64,000 nt of DNA from Arthrobacter citreus (GCF_009192745.1 NZ_VTFV01000002.1:930001-994000); one strand, 5' to 3'. Shown: positions 30,375-39,998, numbered from the stretch's first letter. Numbers and translations: made by a program. Notes: generated by a model from the sequence alone, not told the origin.

Positions 30375-31772
30375 TTGGCCTTCGCGGAAACTGCCGACTA
30401 CGGACTCCTGTCGCCGGCATGGGCCGGCACCCGTGCTGCCGCACTGACCTCGGACGAGGCGCTGCTGCAGGCCATGCTCGACGTCGAACTCGAGTGGCTG
30501 CGGGTGCTCGCTTCCGCGGGCCTGGTCAAGTCTGGGATTCCCGACGCCGTTGCACCTGCCTGCCAGGCAAGCCGCTATGACATAGCGGACCTGGCGGCCC
30601 GGGCGCAGGGCGGCGGGAATCCCGTCATTCCGCTGCTTGCAGATCTGCGGGCGATTGTCCGGGAAGAGGCCCCGGCAGCCGTTGGCCCCATCCATAAAGC
30701 TGCGACCAGCCAGGACATCCTGGATTCGGCGCTGATGCTGATGGCATCACGGGCGCTGGAAACCATCCTGGCCGATGCTTACCGTGCACAGGCAGCGTTG
30801 GCGGACCTGGCCCGCGAACACGCCGAAACCCTCAGCGTGGCACGCACCCTCACCCAGCATTCCCTTCCCTCCACCTTTGGGCTGAAGGCAGCCCAGTGGC
30901 TGCACGGCGTTGGCCAGGCGACTGCCGCCCTGGAAGCCGCCGCCGCGGCGCTGCCGCTGCAGTGGGGTGGTGCCTCCGGCACGATGGCCGCGCTCACTGC
31001 GGCCGCCGAATCCTCCTCTGCCTCCCCGCTTGAACTGTCCGCGGACCTTGCGGCCCGCCTTGGGCTCGCAGACCCGGTGGCTCCCTGGCAGACCAACCGC
31101 CTGCCGGTTACCGCCCTGGGCGGCGCCCTGGCAGACCTGCTGGCCGCAGCGGGCAAGGTTTCCAACGATGTCCTGCTGCTGAGCCGGCCCGAAATCGGCG
31201 AGGTCAGCGAACCGCGCGAGGAAGGCCGCGGCGGTTCTTCGGCCATGCCGCAGAAGCAGAACCCCGTCCTTTCCGTCCTGATCCGCAGTGCAGCCCTGGC
31301 CGCGCCCGGATACACCGCCATGCTCCAGGCCGCTGCTGGTGCCGCTGACGACGAACGCCCCGGCGGATCCTGGCACGTTGAATGGCAGGCACTGCGACAG
31401 CTGCTGCGGCTCGCAGGGGGAGCGGCCGCAAAACTGGCTGAGCTGTCCGGCGGACTGCATGTCAATACCAGTGCCGTTGCCCGGAACCTCGCCCTGGCCG
31501 GCCCGCTGGTTGTCAGCGAGAAGGTCATGGCACGGGTAGCTCCGCTCCTGGATGCAGGCACCCCGGGCCAGGGAAAGAAGAAAATCCAGGCACTCGTATC
31601 GCGGTCACTGGCAGGCGAGGACTTTGCCGCCCTCCTGCGCGAAGCGGTACCGGCGCAGGTGCTCAGCGACTCGGAAATCGCCGACCTGCTTGATCCGGCA
31701 AACTACATCGGCCAATCCAGCGCACTGATTGAACGAATCATCTCGGCTTACCCCGGAAGGAACAACGCGTGA
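30375..31772 (+). CDS. pcaB: 3-carboxy-cis,cis-muconate cycloisomerase
   Basis: Member of the fumarase/aspartase superfamily that lactonises 3-carboxymuconate to 4-carboxymuconolactone. The 465-residue protein carries the superfamily signature GGSSAMPQKQNPV and the segment TLTQHSLPSTFGLKAAQWL. I start it at TTG 30375 (product LAFAETADYG), preceded by GGGAG within the pcaG end; no ATG or GTG fits better. Its TGA overlaps the GTG of pcaD by four bases. Confidence 0.93.
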   Translation: MAFAETADYGLLSPAWAGTRAAALTSDEALLQAMLDVELEWLRVLASAGLVKSGIPDAVAPACQASRYDIADLAARAQGGGNPVIPLLADLRAIVREEAPAAVGPIHKAATSQDILDSALMLMASRALETILADAYRAQAALADLAREHAETLSVARTLTQHSLPSTFGLKAAQWLHGVGQATAALEAAAAALPLQWGGASGTMAALTAAAESSSASPLELSADLAARLGLADPVAPWQTNRLPVTALGGALADLLAAAGKVSNDVLLLSRPEIGEVSEPREEGRGGSSAMPQKQNPVLSVLIRSAALAAPGYTAMLQAAAGAADDERPGGSWHVEWQALRQLLRLAGGAAAKLAELSGGLHVNTSAVARNLALAGPLVVSEKVMARVAPLLDAGTPGQGKKKIQALVSRSLAGEDFAALLREAVPAQVLSDSEIADLLDPANYIGQSSALIERIISAYPGRNNA

Positions 31773-32569
31773 GCGTCCCCCAGATCAAGGCAACCCAGCT
31801 CTCCAACGCCGGTCCCTCGGCGCCCGTGATGATCGCCGGGCCGTCACTGGGCACCTCCGGCACCGCACTGTGGGCCAGCACAGCGGCCCTGCTCGACGGC
31901 TTCACGGTTATTGCCTGGGATCTCCCGGGACACGGCAACAGCCCGGCGGCCACTGACGGATTCTCCATCGGGGAACTGGCTGCTGCCGTCCACCAGCTGG
32001 TCGAGGACGCCGCAGCGGCAGGGGACATTTCGCGGCAGGCGCAGATCCACTATGCGGGTGTCTCCCTGGGCGGTGCCGTGGGACTGCAGCTGGGACTGGA
32101 TTTCCCCACCGCCTTCACCTCACTGGCCATCCTCTGTTCCGGCGCCAAAATCGGCGACGCCGAAGGCTGGGAAGCGCGGGCTGAAACCGTCCGGAACCAA
32201 GGCACTCCGGCAGTACTCATTTCCTCTGCCCAGCGCTGGTTCGCCGAAGGATTCATCGAGCGGGAGAAAGGCGCATCCGCGGCACTGCTCCATTCCCTGC
32301 AGGACGCCGACCGGTTCTCCTACGCCTTCTGCTGCCAGGCCCTGGCGGGTTTCGACGTCCGCAGCCGACTGGCCGAAATCAAGGTTCCCGTCCTGGCCGT
32401 GGCCGGGGCCGAAGACGTGGTCACCCCTGCCTCCTTCGCCGAACTGATTGCCGCCGGCGTACCCGGCGGCCGCTCCGCCGTCGTGCCCGATGCCGCGCAC
32501 CTGGTGCCGGCAGAGCAGCCGGCAGTTACCGCGGAGCTGCTTGGCAGCTTCTTCCGCGCTGCCAAGTAA
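31769..32569 (+). CDS. pcaD: 3-oxoadipate enol-lactonase (alpha/beta hydrolase)
   Basis: Hydrolyses beta-ketoadipate enol-lactone to beta-ketoadipate. The 266-residue alpha/beta hydrolase has the nucleophile elbow GVSLGG with Ser99, the oxyanion region WDLPGHGNSPAA, an Asp in VAGAEDVVTP and the catalytic His in DAAHLVPAEQP. In many actinobacteria this domain is fused to PcaC as PcaL; here it ends with its own TAA. It is translationally coupled to pcaB through a GTGA overlap. Confidence 0.9.
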   Translation: MSVPQIKATQLSNAGPSAPVMIAGPSLGTSGTALWASTAALLDGFTVIAWDLPGHGNSPAATDGFSIGELAAAVHQLVEDAAAAGDISRQAQIHYAGVSLGGAVGLQLGLDFPTAFTSLAILCSGAKIGDAEGWEARAETVRNQGTPAVLISSAQRWFAEGFIEREKGASAALLHSLQDADRFSYAFCCQALAGFDVRSRLAEIKVPVLAVAGAEDVVTPASFAELIAAGVPGGRSAVVPDAAHLVPAEQPAVTAELLGSFFRAAK

Positions 32570-32576
32570 GAGTTGT

Positions 32577-32608
32577 GCAGCAAAGCAGCAAAGCAGCGAA
32601 GCAGAAAA
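32577..32608. repeat. octamer tandem repeat at the pcaD-pcaC junction
   Basis: Four consecutive 8-base units: GCAGCAAA twice, then GCAGCGAA and GCAGAAAA, starting seven bases after the pcaD stop. Simple-sequence slippage is a likely origin. It lies in the short gap where other actinobacteria have a continuous pcaD-pcaC fusion. Confidence 0.85.
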
Positions 32609-32652
32609 ATGGGTGCACACCGCACCTTGAAGCCCAGAGAACAGGCAAGACA

Positions 32653-33063
32653 GTGAACGAATCCTCCACCGGCAAAACCCAGCAGGAAATCTACGACGAG
32701 GGCATGGCAGTGCGCCGCGAGGTACTGGGCGACGCCCACGTGGACCGTGCCAACGAAGCCAAGGACGGCTTCACCACCGACTTCCAGGACATGATTACGC
32801 GCTACGCCTGGGGGACCATCTGGACCCGCCCGGGGCTGGACCGGAAGATGCGCAGCGCTATCACGCTGACCGCCCTGATTGCGCACGGACACATGGAAGA
32901 ACTGGCTATGCACGTCCGTGCTGCACTGCGGAACGGACTGACCCGGGACGAGATCAAGGAAATCCTCCTGCAGTCTGCGATCTACTGCAGCGTGCCTTCG
33001 GCGAATTCGGCGTTCAAGGTTGCCCAGCACGTCTTCGCTGAACTGGACGCGGCGGAAAACTAA
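32653..33063 (+). CDS. pcaC: 4-carboxymuconolactone decarboxylase
   Basis: A 136-residue member of the CMD/AhpD family that decarboxylates 4-carboxymuconolactone to the enol-lactone used by PcaD. Diagnostic segments are GMAVRREVLGDAHVDRANEA, MRSAITLTALIAHGHMEELA and QSAIYCSVPSANSAFKVAQH. The GTG start at 32653 has only a weak ribosome site, but it gives the usual length. A gap of 83 bases separates it from pcaD. Confidence 0.93.
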   Translation: MNESSTGKTQQEIYDEGMAVRREVLGDAHVDRANEAKDGFTTDFQDMITRYAWGTIWTRPGLDRKMRSAITLTALIAHGHMEELAMHVRAALRNGLTRDEIKEILLQSAIYCSVPSANSAFKVAQHVFAELDAAEN

Positions 33064-33111
33064 GGCTGGCACAAAACGCCAATCTCGGATAAATTCGCAT
33101 CTTGTACGCAT

Positions 33112-33126
33112 GTTCGCAGATTGAAC
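33112..33126. promoter_or_regulatory. candidate PcaR operator before pcaF
   Basis: GTTCGCAGATTGAAC has the same GTTC-N7-GAAC skeleton as the site before pcaH. A further TTCGCA half-site lies at 33094-33099, exactly 20 bases (two helical turns) upstream of TTCGCA at 33114. TTGTAC at 33102 may be the -35 element, which would place the operator over the promoter spacer. Confidence 0.6.
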
Positions 33127-33194
33127 ACTAGTGGCGCTCGTCCTGCGCCGACGGTCCGCGAACACGGGTGCAGCAACCAGCCAAAGGAGCCACG

Positions 33195-34397
33195 GTGAAC
33201 CAGGCCTACATTTACGACGCAGTCCGAACCCCGTTCGGACGTTTCGGGGGAGCCCTTGCAGGGGTCCGGCCCGACGACCTCGCCGCACAGGTGATCCGGG
33301 CCTCCGTCGCCCGCGCACCGGAACTCGACCCTGAACGTATTGACGAAGTCATCTTCGGCAACGCCAACGGTGCGGGCGAGGAGAACCGCAACGTGGCCCG
33401 CATGGCCACGCTGCTGGCAGGCCTGCCGGTGTCCATCCCCGGCACCACCGTGAACCGGCTCTGCGGGTCTTCCCTCGACGCCGCCATGATCGCCTCCCGG
33501 CAGATCAACACCGGCGAAGCGGACCTGATGCTGGTAGGCGGAGCCGAATCCATGAGCCGCGCCCCCTGGGTGCTGCCCAAGAACGAAAAGCCGTTCCCCG
33601 CCGGTGACCAGACACTGGCCTCCACCACGCTGGGCTGGCGCCTGGTCAACCCCCGGATGCCCAGGGAGTGGACTGTCTCCCTGGGTGAAGCCACCGAACA
33701 GCTGCGCGAGAAGTACGGGATCAGCCGTGAGCGCCAGGACGAGTTCGCTGCCAGGTCCCACGAGCAGGCCGCCCGCGCCTGGGACGAGGGACGCTACGAC
33801 AACCTCACCGTAGCGGTCGACGGCGCCGAGCTGGCGCGCGACGAAAGCATCCGTGCAGGTTCCACCGTGGAGAAGCTCGCCACCCTGAAGACCGTCTTCC
33901 GTCCGGTCTCCGATTCCCCAGCCGGCGGCACCGTCACTGCCGGCAACGCCTCACCGCTGAACGACGGCGCCTCCGCAGCCTGGCTGGGCAGCGAAGCCGC
34001 GGCCGGGATCCTTGGCCTGGAGCCCCTGGCCCGCATCGCCGGACGCGGAGCAGCCGCCAACGAACCGCAGTACTTCGGCTACGCGCCGGTGGAAGCCGCC
34101 AACACCGCCCTCAAGCGTGCCGGGATCTCCTGGAACGACGTTGGTGCCGTTGAACTCAATGAAGCCTTCGCCGCACAGTCCCTGGCCTGTCTTGACGCGT
34201 GGGACATCGATCCCGCGATCGTCAACGCCTGGGGCGGCGCCGTATCCATCGGACACCCGCTGGGCGCCTCAGGCACCCGGATCCTGGGCACCCTGGCCCG
34301 CCGGCTCGAAGCCACCGGTGAACGGTGGGGCGTGGCCGCCATCTGCATCGGCGTCGGGCAGGGACTCGCCGTCGTACTCGAAAACACCAAAGCCTAG
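33195..34397 (+). CDS. pcaF: beta-ketoadipyl-CoA thiolase
   Basis: Cleaves beta-ketoadipyl-CoA to succinyl-CoA and acetyl-CoA, the last step of the pathway. The 400-residue thiolase has the nucleophilic Cys in TTVNRLCGSSLDAAMIASRQ, His in GGAVSIGHPLGASGTR and Cys in ICIGVGQGLAVVLE. The start is a GTG seven bases after AAAGGAG. The 131-base gap after pcaC contains an operator-like palindrome, so pcaF, pcaI and pcaJ probably have their own promoter. Confidence 0.95.
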   Translation: MNQAYIYDAVRTPFGRFGGALAGVRPDDLAAQVIRASVARAPELDPERIDEVIFGNANGAGEENRNVARMATLLAGLPVSIPGTTVNRLCGSSLDAAMIASRQINTGEADLMLVGGAESMSRAPWVLPKNEKPFPAGDQTLASTTLGWRLVNPRMPREWTVSLGEATEQLREKYGISRERQDEFAARSHEQAARAWDEGRYDNLTVAVDGAELARDESIRAGSTVEKLATLKTVFRPVSDSPAGGTVTAGNASPLNDGASAAWLGSEAAAGILGLEPLARIAGRGAAANEPQYFGYAPVEAANTALKRAGISWNDVGAVELNEAFAAQSLACLDAWDIDPAIVNAWGGAVSIGHPLGASGTRILGTLARRLEATGERWGVAAICIGVGQGLAVVLENTKA

Positions 34398-34412
34398 CTC
34401 CTGAGGAGAACC

Positions 34413-35096
34413 GTGCTGAACATTCTGCAGGACGTCGACGAAGCCGTCGCGCCGATCCATGACGGAGCCACCGTGATGATCGGAGGCTTCGGCAAGGCCG
34501 GGCAGCCGGTCGAGCTGATCGAGGCACTTCTGCGCCAGGGCGCAAAGGACCTCACAGTTGTGAACAACAACGCAGGCAACGGTGAACAAGGGCTCGCCGC
34601 ACTGATTGGTGCCGGACGCGTCAGGAAGATCATCTGCTCCTTCCCGCGCCAGTCCGACTCACAGATTTTCGATGCGAAGTTCCGGGCCGGGGAGATTGAA
34701 CTCGAGCTGGTTCCGCAGGGCAACCTGGCCGAGCGCATCCGCGCCGCCGGTGCCGGGATTGGCGGCTTCTTCACGCCCACCGCCTACGGCACCCCGCTGG
34801 CCGAGGGCAAGGAAACCCGCATGATCGACGGCCGCGGCTACGTCTTCGAAACTCCGCTGCACGCAGACTTCGCACTGGTGAAGGCACTCAAGGCCGACCG
34901 CGCCGGGAACCTGGTCTACCGCAAGACCGCCCGGAACTTCGGTCCCATCATGGCAGCGGCCGCGAAGAACGCGATCGTCCAGGTACGCGACATCGTGGAA
35001 GTGGGAGGGATCAATCCGGAGATCGTCGTGACCCCCGGCATCTACGTCAACACCCTGGTGCAGGTAACCCGCGAGAAAGAACCGGCAGCAGCATGA
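34413..35096 (+). CDS. pcaI: 3-oxoadipate CoA-transferase subunit A
   Basis: A 227-residue alpha subunit of the succinyl-CoA:3-oxoadipate CoA-transferase, a class I CoA-transferase. It shows GATVMIGGFGKAGQPVELIE at residues 20-39 (CoA-binding glycine loop) and the later GIGGFFTPTAYGTPLAEGKE. It begins at GTG after GAGGAG, 15 bases after pcaF. Its TGA overlaps the ATG of pcaJ (ATGA), coupling synthesis of the two subunits. Confidence 0.95.
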   Translation: MLNILQDVDEAVAPIHDGATVMIGGFGKAGQPVELIEALLRQGAKDLTVVNNNAGNGEQGLAALIGAGRVRKIICSFPRQSDSQIFDAKFRAGEIELELVPQGNLAERIRAAGAGIGGFFTPTAYGTPLAEGKETRMIDGRGYVFETPLHADFALVKALKADRAGNLVYRKTARNFGPIMAAAAKNAIVQVRDIVEVGGINPEIVVTPGIYVNTLVQVTREKEPAAA

Positions 35097-35773
35097 GCGA
35101 GAAGGCAGCGAATACCACCATGAGCGAAAAACTGGACCGCAACTCCCTGGCTGAACTCGTCGCCCGGGACATCGCGCCCGGCTCCTTCGTCAACCTGGGC
35201 ATCGGACAGCCGACGCTGGTCTCCAACTACCTCAAGCCCGAGCAGCACGTCACGCTGCACACTGAAAACGGCATGCTGGGCATGGGTCCCGAGGCCCGGG
35301 GTGATGAGATCGACGGCGACCTGATCAACGCCGGCAAGATCCCCGTCACCGAGCTTCCGGGAGCATCGTACTTCCACCATGCCGACTCCTTTGCCATCAT
35401 GCGCGGCGGGCACCTGGACGTCTGCGTGCTGGGAGCTTTCCAGGTTTCTGCAACTGGCGACCTGGCCAACTGGCACACCGGCGCACCTGACGCGATCCCC
35501 GCCGTCGGGGGAGCCATGGACCTGGCGACCGGTGCCAAGGACGTCTACGTGATGATGTCCCTGTTCACCCGCGAAGGCGTCAGCAAGCTGGTGAAGGAGT
35601 GCTCCTACCCGTTGACGGGCGTTGGCTGCGTCACTCGCGTTTACACTAATGAGGCGGTCTTTCTCCTGAAGGAGGACGGCGTCCACGTTCGCGAGACCTA
35701 CGGGATCAGCTTCGAGGAGCTTGCCGCGAAGGTGGACGTGCCGTTGATCGGCCCGTCAGCCGGTACCGACTAA
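35093..35773 (+). CDS. pcaJ: 3-oxoadipate CoA-transferase subunit B
   Basis: A 226-residue beta subunit carrying the catalytic glutamate that forms the glutamyl-CoA thioester, Glu58 in HTENGMLGMGP. LGIGQPTLVSNYL and MSLFTREGVSKLVKECSYPL are typical of the family. The ATG overlaps the pcaI stop. A second ATGAGCGA a few codons in (residue 10) could also serve as the start. The PcaR-like gene follows after 19 bases. Confidence 0.95.
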   Translation: MSEKAANTTMSEKLDRNSLAELVARDIAPGSFVNLGIGQPTLVSNYLKPEQHVTLHTENGMLGMGPEARGDEIDGDLINAGKIPVTELPGASYFHHADSFAIMRGGHLDVCVLGAFQVSATGDLANWHTGAPDAIPAVGGAMDLATGAKDVYVMMSLFTREGVSKLVKECSYPLTGVGCVTRVYTNEAVFLLKEDGVHVRETYGISFEELAAKVDVPLIGPSAGTD

Positions 35774-35792
35774 GACCATCAGCGGGGGAGAC

Positions 35793-36584
35793 ATGAGCGA
35801 AACCATCGCGGCCAGTGACCAGTTTGTCCAGTCACTGGCCCGCGGCCTGTCCGTGATCCGGGCGTTCGACGCCGAACACGTACAGATGACCCTCAGCGAC
35901 GTCTCCCGGCGGACCGGCCTAACGCGGGCCACGGCCCGGCGGTTCCTGCTGACCCTGGTAGAGCTTGGCTACGTGCGAACCGACGGCCGGAGCTTTGAAC
36001 TCACGGCGTTGGTCCTGCAGCTTGGCTACTCCTACCTGGCCGGGCAGTCACTCCCGCAGCTGGCCCAGCCCCTGCTGGAGGATCTTTCCCGCGAAATCCA
36101 CGAATCGACGTCGGCCTCTATCCTGGACGGCAATGAAATCGTCTATGTTGCCAGGATCCATACCCGCCGGCTGATGACGGTGGGGATCACCGTGGGAACC
36201 CGTTTCCCTGCCTACGCCACCTCTATGGGGCGGGTGCTGCTTGCCGGACTCGACGACGCTGCCCTGGACGCGTATCTCGCCGAAGTGGAACTGGTTCCCC
36301 TGACCGAGCGCACCATTACCGATGATGCGGCCCTGCGCCGTGAAGTGGGCCGGGTCCGCGAACAGGGCTGGGCCGTGGTGGACCAGGAGCTTGAACGGGG
36401 ACTGCGTTCAGTGGCGGTGCCCATCTTCAGCCCCGGCGGCGAAGTGATCGCGGCGCTGAATACCTCGATGCAGGCGACCCTGGGCCTGGACGGGCCTACA
36501 CTGGAGGAGGCGGCGGCGCAGGTGCTGCCCCAGCTGCAGGAGGCGTCACGGAAGATCACCCAGGCGCTGGCAGCCCGTAGCTGA
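35793..36584 (+). CDS. pcaR: IclR-family regulator of the pca genes (PcaR-like)
   Basis: A 263-residue IclR regulator. The winged helix domain covers about 12-70 (LSDVSRRTGLTRATARRFLL). The effector domain follows, with GNEIVYVARIHTRRLMTVGI and the C-terminal GGEVIAALNTSMQATLGLD. It is the last gene of the pca cluster and resembles PcaR/PcaU regulators that respond to beta-ketoadipate or protocatechuate. The two GTTC-N7-GAAC palindromes upstream of pcaH and pcaF are probable targets. An AGCGGGGGAGAC ribosome site precedes the ATG. Confidence 0.9.
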   Translation: MSETIAASDQFVQSLARGLSVIRAFDAEHVQMTLSDVSRRTGLTRATARRFLLTLVELGYVRTDGRSFELTALVLQLGYSYLAGQSLPQLAQPLLEDLSREIHESTSASILDGNEIVYVARIHTRRLMTVGITVGTRFPAYATSMGRVLLAGLDDAALDAYLAEVELVPLTERTITDDAALRREVGRVREQGWAVVDQELERGLRSVAVPIFSPGGEVIAALNTSMQATLGLDGPTLEEAAAQVLPQLQEASRKITQALAARS

Positions 36585-36917
36585 GACCGGCTCCCGCGGG
36601 GCCCGGCAGCCCCGGATTAAGTCTGCCGGGATGTCTGCTAGACTGTTAATAATTGTTTGTGTGGCAGTGGATGAAGGCCGCTCGCATGTTTCCTGGATTC
36701 CGTCTCCGGGGCGCGGGTGGGGGCCTGTTTCCGGGTTGCAGGGTTCTTGTGCAACGAATGCCACACTTTTGCACGCCTACGGTCGCTTCGGATCACGGAA
36801 CGTCTCGGGGGTACTGCGGCAACAACTTTGAAAAGCCTCGCTCCGTGACCTGCGTCAAGCCGGCCGGAGCAAGCGCAACCAGAGAATTTTTCTCGAGATA
36901 AAACGGAGAACTGATAA
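36585..36917. other. pcaR-rpsL intergenic region with rpsL leader
   Basis: 333 bases without a gene. CCCGGCAG at 36602-36609 pairs with CTGCCGGG at 36623-36630 and may end the pca transcript. TAGACT at 36639 starts the rpsL promoter. The remaining 270 bases form a long untranslated leader of GC-rich short repeats ending in AACGGAG before the rpsL GTG. Open frames in it have no ribosome sites. Confidence 0.55.
36639..36644 (+). promoter_or_regulatory. candidate -10 box of the rpsL-rpsG-fusA operon
   Basis: TAGACT identical to the boxes before tRNA-Trp, rpoB, tuf and rpsJ. The -35 region (ATTAAG, 18 bases upstream) is poor, so the assignment rests on the shared -10 sequence and position. Confidence 0.45.
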
Positions 36918-37292
36918 GTGCCTACGATTCAGCAGCTGGTCCGCAAGGGCCGCTCACCCAAGGTCTCCAAGACCAAGGCTCCTGCCCTTAAGGGCAGCCC
37001 GATGCGCCGTGGTGTGTGCACCCGTGTTTACACCACCACCCCGAAGAAGCCGAACTCGGCTCTGCGCAAGGTAGCCCGTGTTCGCCTCAACGGCGGCGTG
37101 GAAGTTACTGCCTACATCCCCGGTGTGGGTCACAACCTGCAGGAACACTCCATCGTGCTGGTCCGCGGTGGTCGTGTGAAGGACCTGCCCGGTGTCCGTT
37201 ACAAGATCGTTCGCGGCGCACTGGACACCCAGGGTGTCAAGAACCGCAAGCAGGCTCGCAGCCGCTACGGCGCGAAGATGGAGAAGAAGTAA
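36918..37292 (+). CDS. rpsL: 30S ribosomal protein S12
   Basis: A 124-residue S12 of the decoding centre. It starts at GTG after CGGAG. The streptomycin-relevant lysines are wild type: the loop [19 protein letters not shown] and the loop [18 protein letters not shown]. The N-terminal [20 protein letters not shown] is typical of actinobacteria. rpsG starts one base after the stop, so both belong to one transcript with fusA. Confidence 0.99.
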   Translation: MPTIQQLVRKGRSPKVSKTKAPALKGSPMRRGVCTRVYTTTPKKPNSALRKVARVRLNGGVEVTAYIPGVGHNLQEHSIVLVRGGRVKDLPGVRYKIVRGALDTQGVKNRKQARSRYGAKMEKK

Positions 37293-37293
37293 T

Positions 37294-37764
37294 ATGCCCC
37301 GCAAGGGTCCGGCCCCCAAGCGGCCGCTCGCAGTCGATCCCGTCTACGGCTCCCCGCTGGTCACGCAGCTGATCAACAAGGTTCTCGTTGACGGCAAGAA
37401 GTCCACCGCAGAGCGCATCGTCTACGGCGCACTTGCCGGTGCTCAGGAAAAGACCGGACAGGATCCGGTTGCAGCCCTGAAGAAGGCCATGGACAACATC
37501 AAGCCGAGCCTTGAGGTCAAGTCCCGCCGCGTCGGCGGCGCCACCTACCAGGTTCCGGTTGAGGTTAAGCCGGGCCGCGCAACCGCCCTGGCGCTGCGCT
37601 GGCTGGTTGGCTACTCCAAGGCCCGCCGCGAGAAGACGATGACCGAACGTCTGCGCAACGAGATCCTGGACGCCTCAAACGGTCTTGGTGCTGCTGTGAA
37701 GCGTCGCGAAGACACCCACAAGATGGCCGAGTCCAACAAGGCCTTCGCCCACTACCGCTGGTAA
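37294..37764 (+). CDS. rpsG: 30S ribosomal protein S7
   Basis: A 156-residue S7, which nucleates folding of the 16S 3' major domain and can repress the str messenger in E. coli. It starts [20 protein letters not shown] and ends [14 protein letters not shown], the usual full length. The ATG immediately follows the rpsL stop, and the fusA leader lies 113 bases downstream. Confidence 0.99.
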   Translation: MPRKGPAPKRPLAVDPVYGSPLVTQLINKVLVDGKKSTAERIVYGALAGAQEKTGQDPVAALKKAMDNIKPSLEVKSRRVGGATYQVPVEVKPGRATALALRWLVGYSKARREKTMTERLRNEILDASNGLGAAVKRREDTHKMAESNKAFAHYRW

Positions 37765-37877
37765 TTAGCACCACGAATATCTTTTCAGCCCAGGCCCTGC
37801 GGCCCGCTTCGGCGGGCCTCAGGGCCGAAGGCCGAATAGGTGACCGGCGGGGCCAGAACCAAAACTAGGGAGTAACC

Positions 37878-39992
37878 GTGGCACTGGACGTGCTTACCGA
37901 CCTCAACAAGGTCCGCAACATCGGCATCATGGCGCACATTGATGCCGGCAAGACCACCACCACCGAGCGCATCCTGTTCTACACCGGTGTCAACCACAAG
38001 ATTGGCGAAACGCACGACGGCGCTTCGACCATGGACTGGATGGCACAGGAGCAGGAGCGGGGTATCACCATTACCTCCGCAGCTACCACGTGCTACTGGG
38101 ACAACAACCAGATCAACATCATCGACACGCCGGGTCACGTTGACTTCACTGTCGAGGTTGAGCGGTCCCTGCGCGTGCTTGACGGCGCCGTAGCCGTATT
38201 CGACGGCAAGGAAGGCGTGGAGCCGCAGTCTGAGACTGTCTGGCGCCAGGCTGACAAGTACAACGTTCCGCGTATCTGCTTCGTCAACAAGATGGACAAG
38301 CTGGGCGCCGACTTCTACTTCACCGTCGACACCATCATCAACCGCCTTGGCGCCAAGCCGCTGGTCCTCCAGCTGCCGATCGGTGCTGAAAGCGAATTCG
38401 AGGGCGTTGTTGACCTCCTCGAAATGCGTGCACTGACCTGGCGCGGCGACGCCAAGGGCGACGTGACCATGGGCGCCAAGTACGAAGTTGAGCCGATCCC
38501 CGCAGACCTGCAGGAAAAGGCCGAAGAGTACCGCGCCAAGCTCGTTGAAACCGTTGCCGAAGCCAGCGAAGAGCTGATGGAAAAGTACCTCGAAGGTGAA
38601 GAACTCACCGTTGAGGAACTGAAGGCCGGTATCCGCAAGCTGACCGTCAACTCCGAGGTCTACCCGGTGCTGTGCGGTTCCGCGTTCAAGAACCGCGGCG
38701 TTCAGCCGATGCTTGACGCCGTCGTCGCCTTCCTGCCGTCCCCGCTCGATGTCCCGAACATCAAGGGCCACGACATCCGCGACGAAGAGGTCATCCTCGA
38801 ACGCGCCGCTGACGCAGAAGCTCCGTTCTCCGCACTGGCCTTCAAGGTTGTGACGCACCCGTTCTTCGGCCGTCTGACCTACATCCGCGTTTACTCCGGC
38901 AAGGCTGCTTCCGGCGCCCAGGTCATGAACTCGACCAAGCAGAAGAAGGAGCGCATCGGAAAGCTCTTCCAGATGCACGCCAACAAGGAAAACCCGGTTG
39001 ACGAGATCACCACGGGTCACATTTACGCGGCCATCGGCCTGAAGGACACCACCACGGGCGATACCCTGTGCGACCTTCAGAACCCGATCGTCCTGGAATC
39101 GATGAGCTTCCCGGAGCCCGTCATTTCCGTGGCAATCGAGCCGAAGACCAAGGGTGACCAGGAGAAGCTCTCCACGGCTATCCAGAAGCTCTCCGAAGAG
39201 GACCCGACCTTCCAGGTCTCCCTCGACGAAGACACCGGCCAGACCATCATCGCCGGCATGGGCGAGCTCCACCTGGACATCCTGGTGGACCGCATGCGCC
39301 GCGAGTTCAAGGTCGAAGCCAACGTGGGCAAGCCCCAGGTTGCTTACCGCGAAACGATCCGCCGCACGGTCGAGCGCTACGACTACACGCACAAGAAGCA
39401 GACGGGTGGCTCCGGCCAGTTCGCAAAGATCCAGATCGCCATCGAGCCGCTGGATACTGCAGAAGGTGCGCTGTACGAGTTCGACAACAAGGTCACCGGT
39501 GGCCGTGTTCCGCGCGAGTACATCCCCTCCGTTGACCAGGGCATCCAGAGCGCCCTCAACGACGGCATCCTCGCCGGCTACCCGGTGGTGGGCATCAAGG
39601 CAACGCTGGTTGACGGCGCTTACCACGATGTTGACTCCTCCGAAATGGCGTTCAAGATCGCCGGCCGCCAGGCTTTCAAGGAAGCTGCGAAGATGGCCAG
39701 CCCGGTTCTTCTCGAACCGATCATGGATGTCGAAGTCCGCACCCCTGAGGAATACATGGGTGAAGTCATCGGTGACATCAACTCGCGCCGCGGGCAGATG
39801 CAGTCGATGGAAGACGCCAGCGGCGTGAAGGTCATTCGTGCCCTCGTTCCGCTGTCCGGCATGTTCGGGTACATCGGCGACCTGCGGTCCAAGACCCAGG
39901 GCCGCGCCGTTTACTCGATGCAGTTCAACAGCTACGCAGAGGTCCCGAAGGCAGTAGCCGACGAGATCATCCAGAAGACGCGCGGCGAGTAA
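37878..39992 (+). CDS. fusA: translation elongation factor G
   Basis: A 704-residue GTPase that drives ribosomal translocation. The G domain has G1 [20 protein letters not shown]3 [16 protein letters not shown] and G4 [10 protein letters not shown]. Domain IV includes [20 protein letters not shown]. The start is GTG after AGGGAG. Between its stop and tuf lie two perfect hairpins, so fusA and tuf may be uncoupled in expression. Confidence 0.99.
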   Translation: MALDVLTDLNKVRNIGIMAHIDAGKTTTTERILFYTGVNHKIGETHDGASTMDWMAQEQERGITITSAATTCYWDNNQINIIDTPGHVDFTVEVERSLRVLDGAVAVFDGKEGVEPQSETVWRQADKYNVPRICFVNKMDKLGADFYFTVDTIINRLGAKPLVLQLPIGAESEFEGVVDLLEMRALTWRGDAKGDVTMGAKYEVEPIPADLQEKAEEYRAKLVETVAEASEELMEKYLEGEELTVEELKAGIRKLTVNSEVYPVLCGSAFKNRGVQPMLDAVVAFLPSPLDVPNIKGHDIRDEEVILERAADAEAPFSALAFKVVTHPFFGRLTYIRVYSGKAASGAQVMNSTKQKKERIGKLFQMHANKENPVDEITTGHIYAAIGLKDTTTGDTLCDLQNPIVLESMSFPEPVISVAIEPKTKGDQEKLSTAIQKLSEEDPTFQVSLDEDTGQTIIAGMGELHLDILVDRMRREFKVEANVGKPQVAYRETIRRTVERYDYTHKKQTGGSGQFAKIQIAIEPLDTAEGALYEFDNKVTGGRVPREYIPSVDQGIQSALNDGILAGYPVVGIKATLVDGAYHDVDSSEMAFKIAGRQAFKEAAKMASPVLLEPIMDVEVRTPEEYMGEVIGDINSRRGQMQSMEDASGVKVIRALVPLSGMFGYIGDLRSKTQGRAVYSMQFNSYAEVPKAVADEIIQKTRGE

Positions 39993-39998
39993 GACCCC

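Noticed and set aside
26637-36584. Recent horizontal acquisition of the pca island
   Set aside because: Base composition and codon use look the same as the neighbouring genes, and no mobile-element trace was found.
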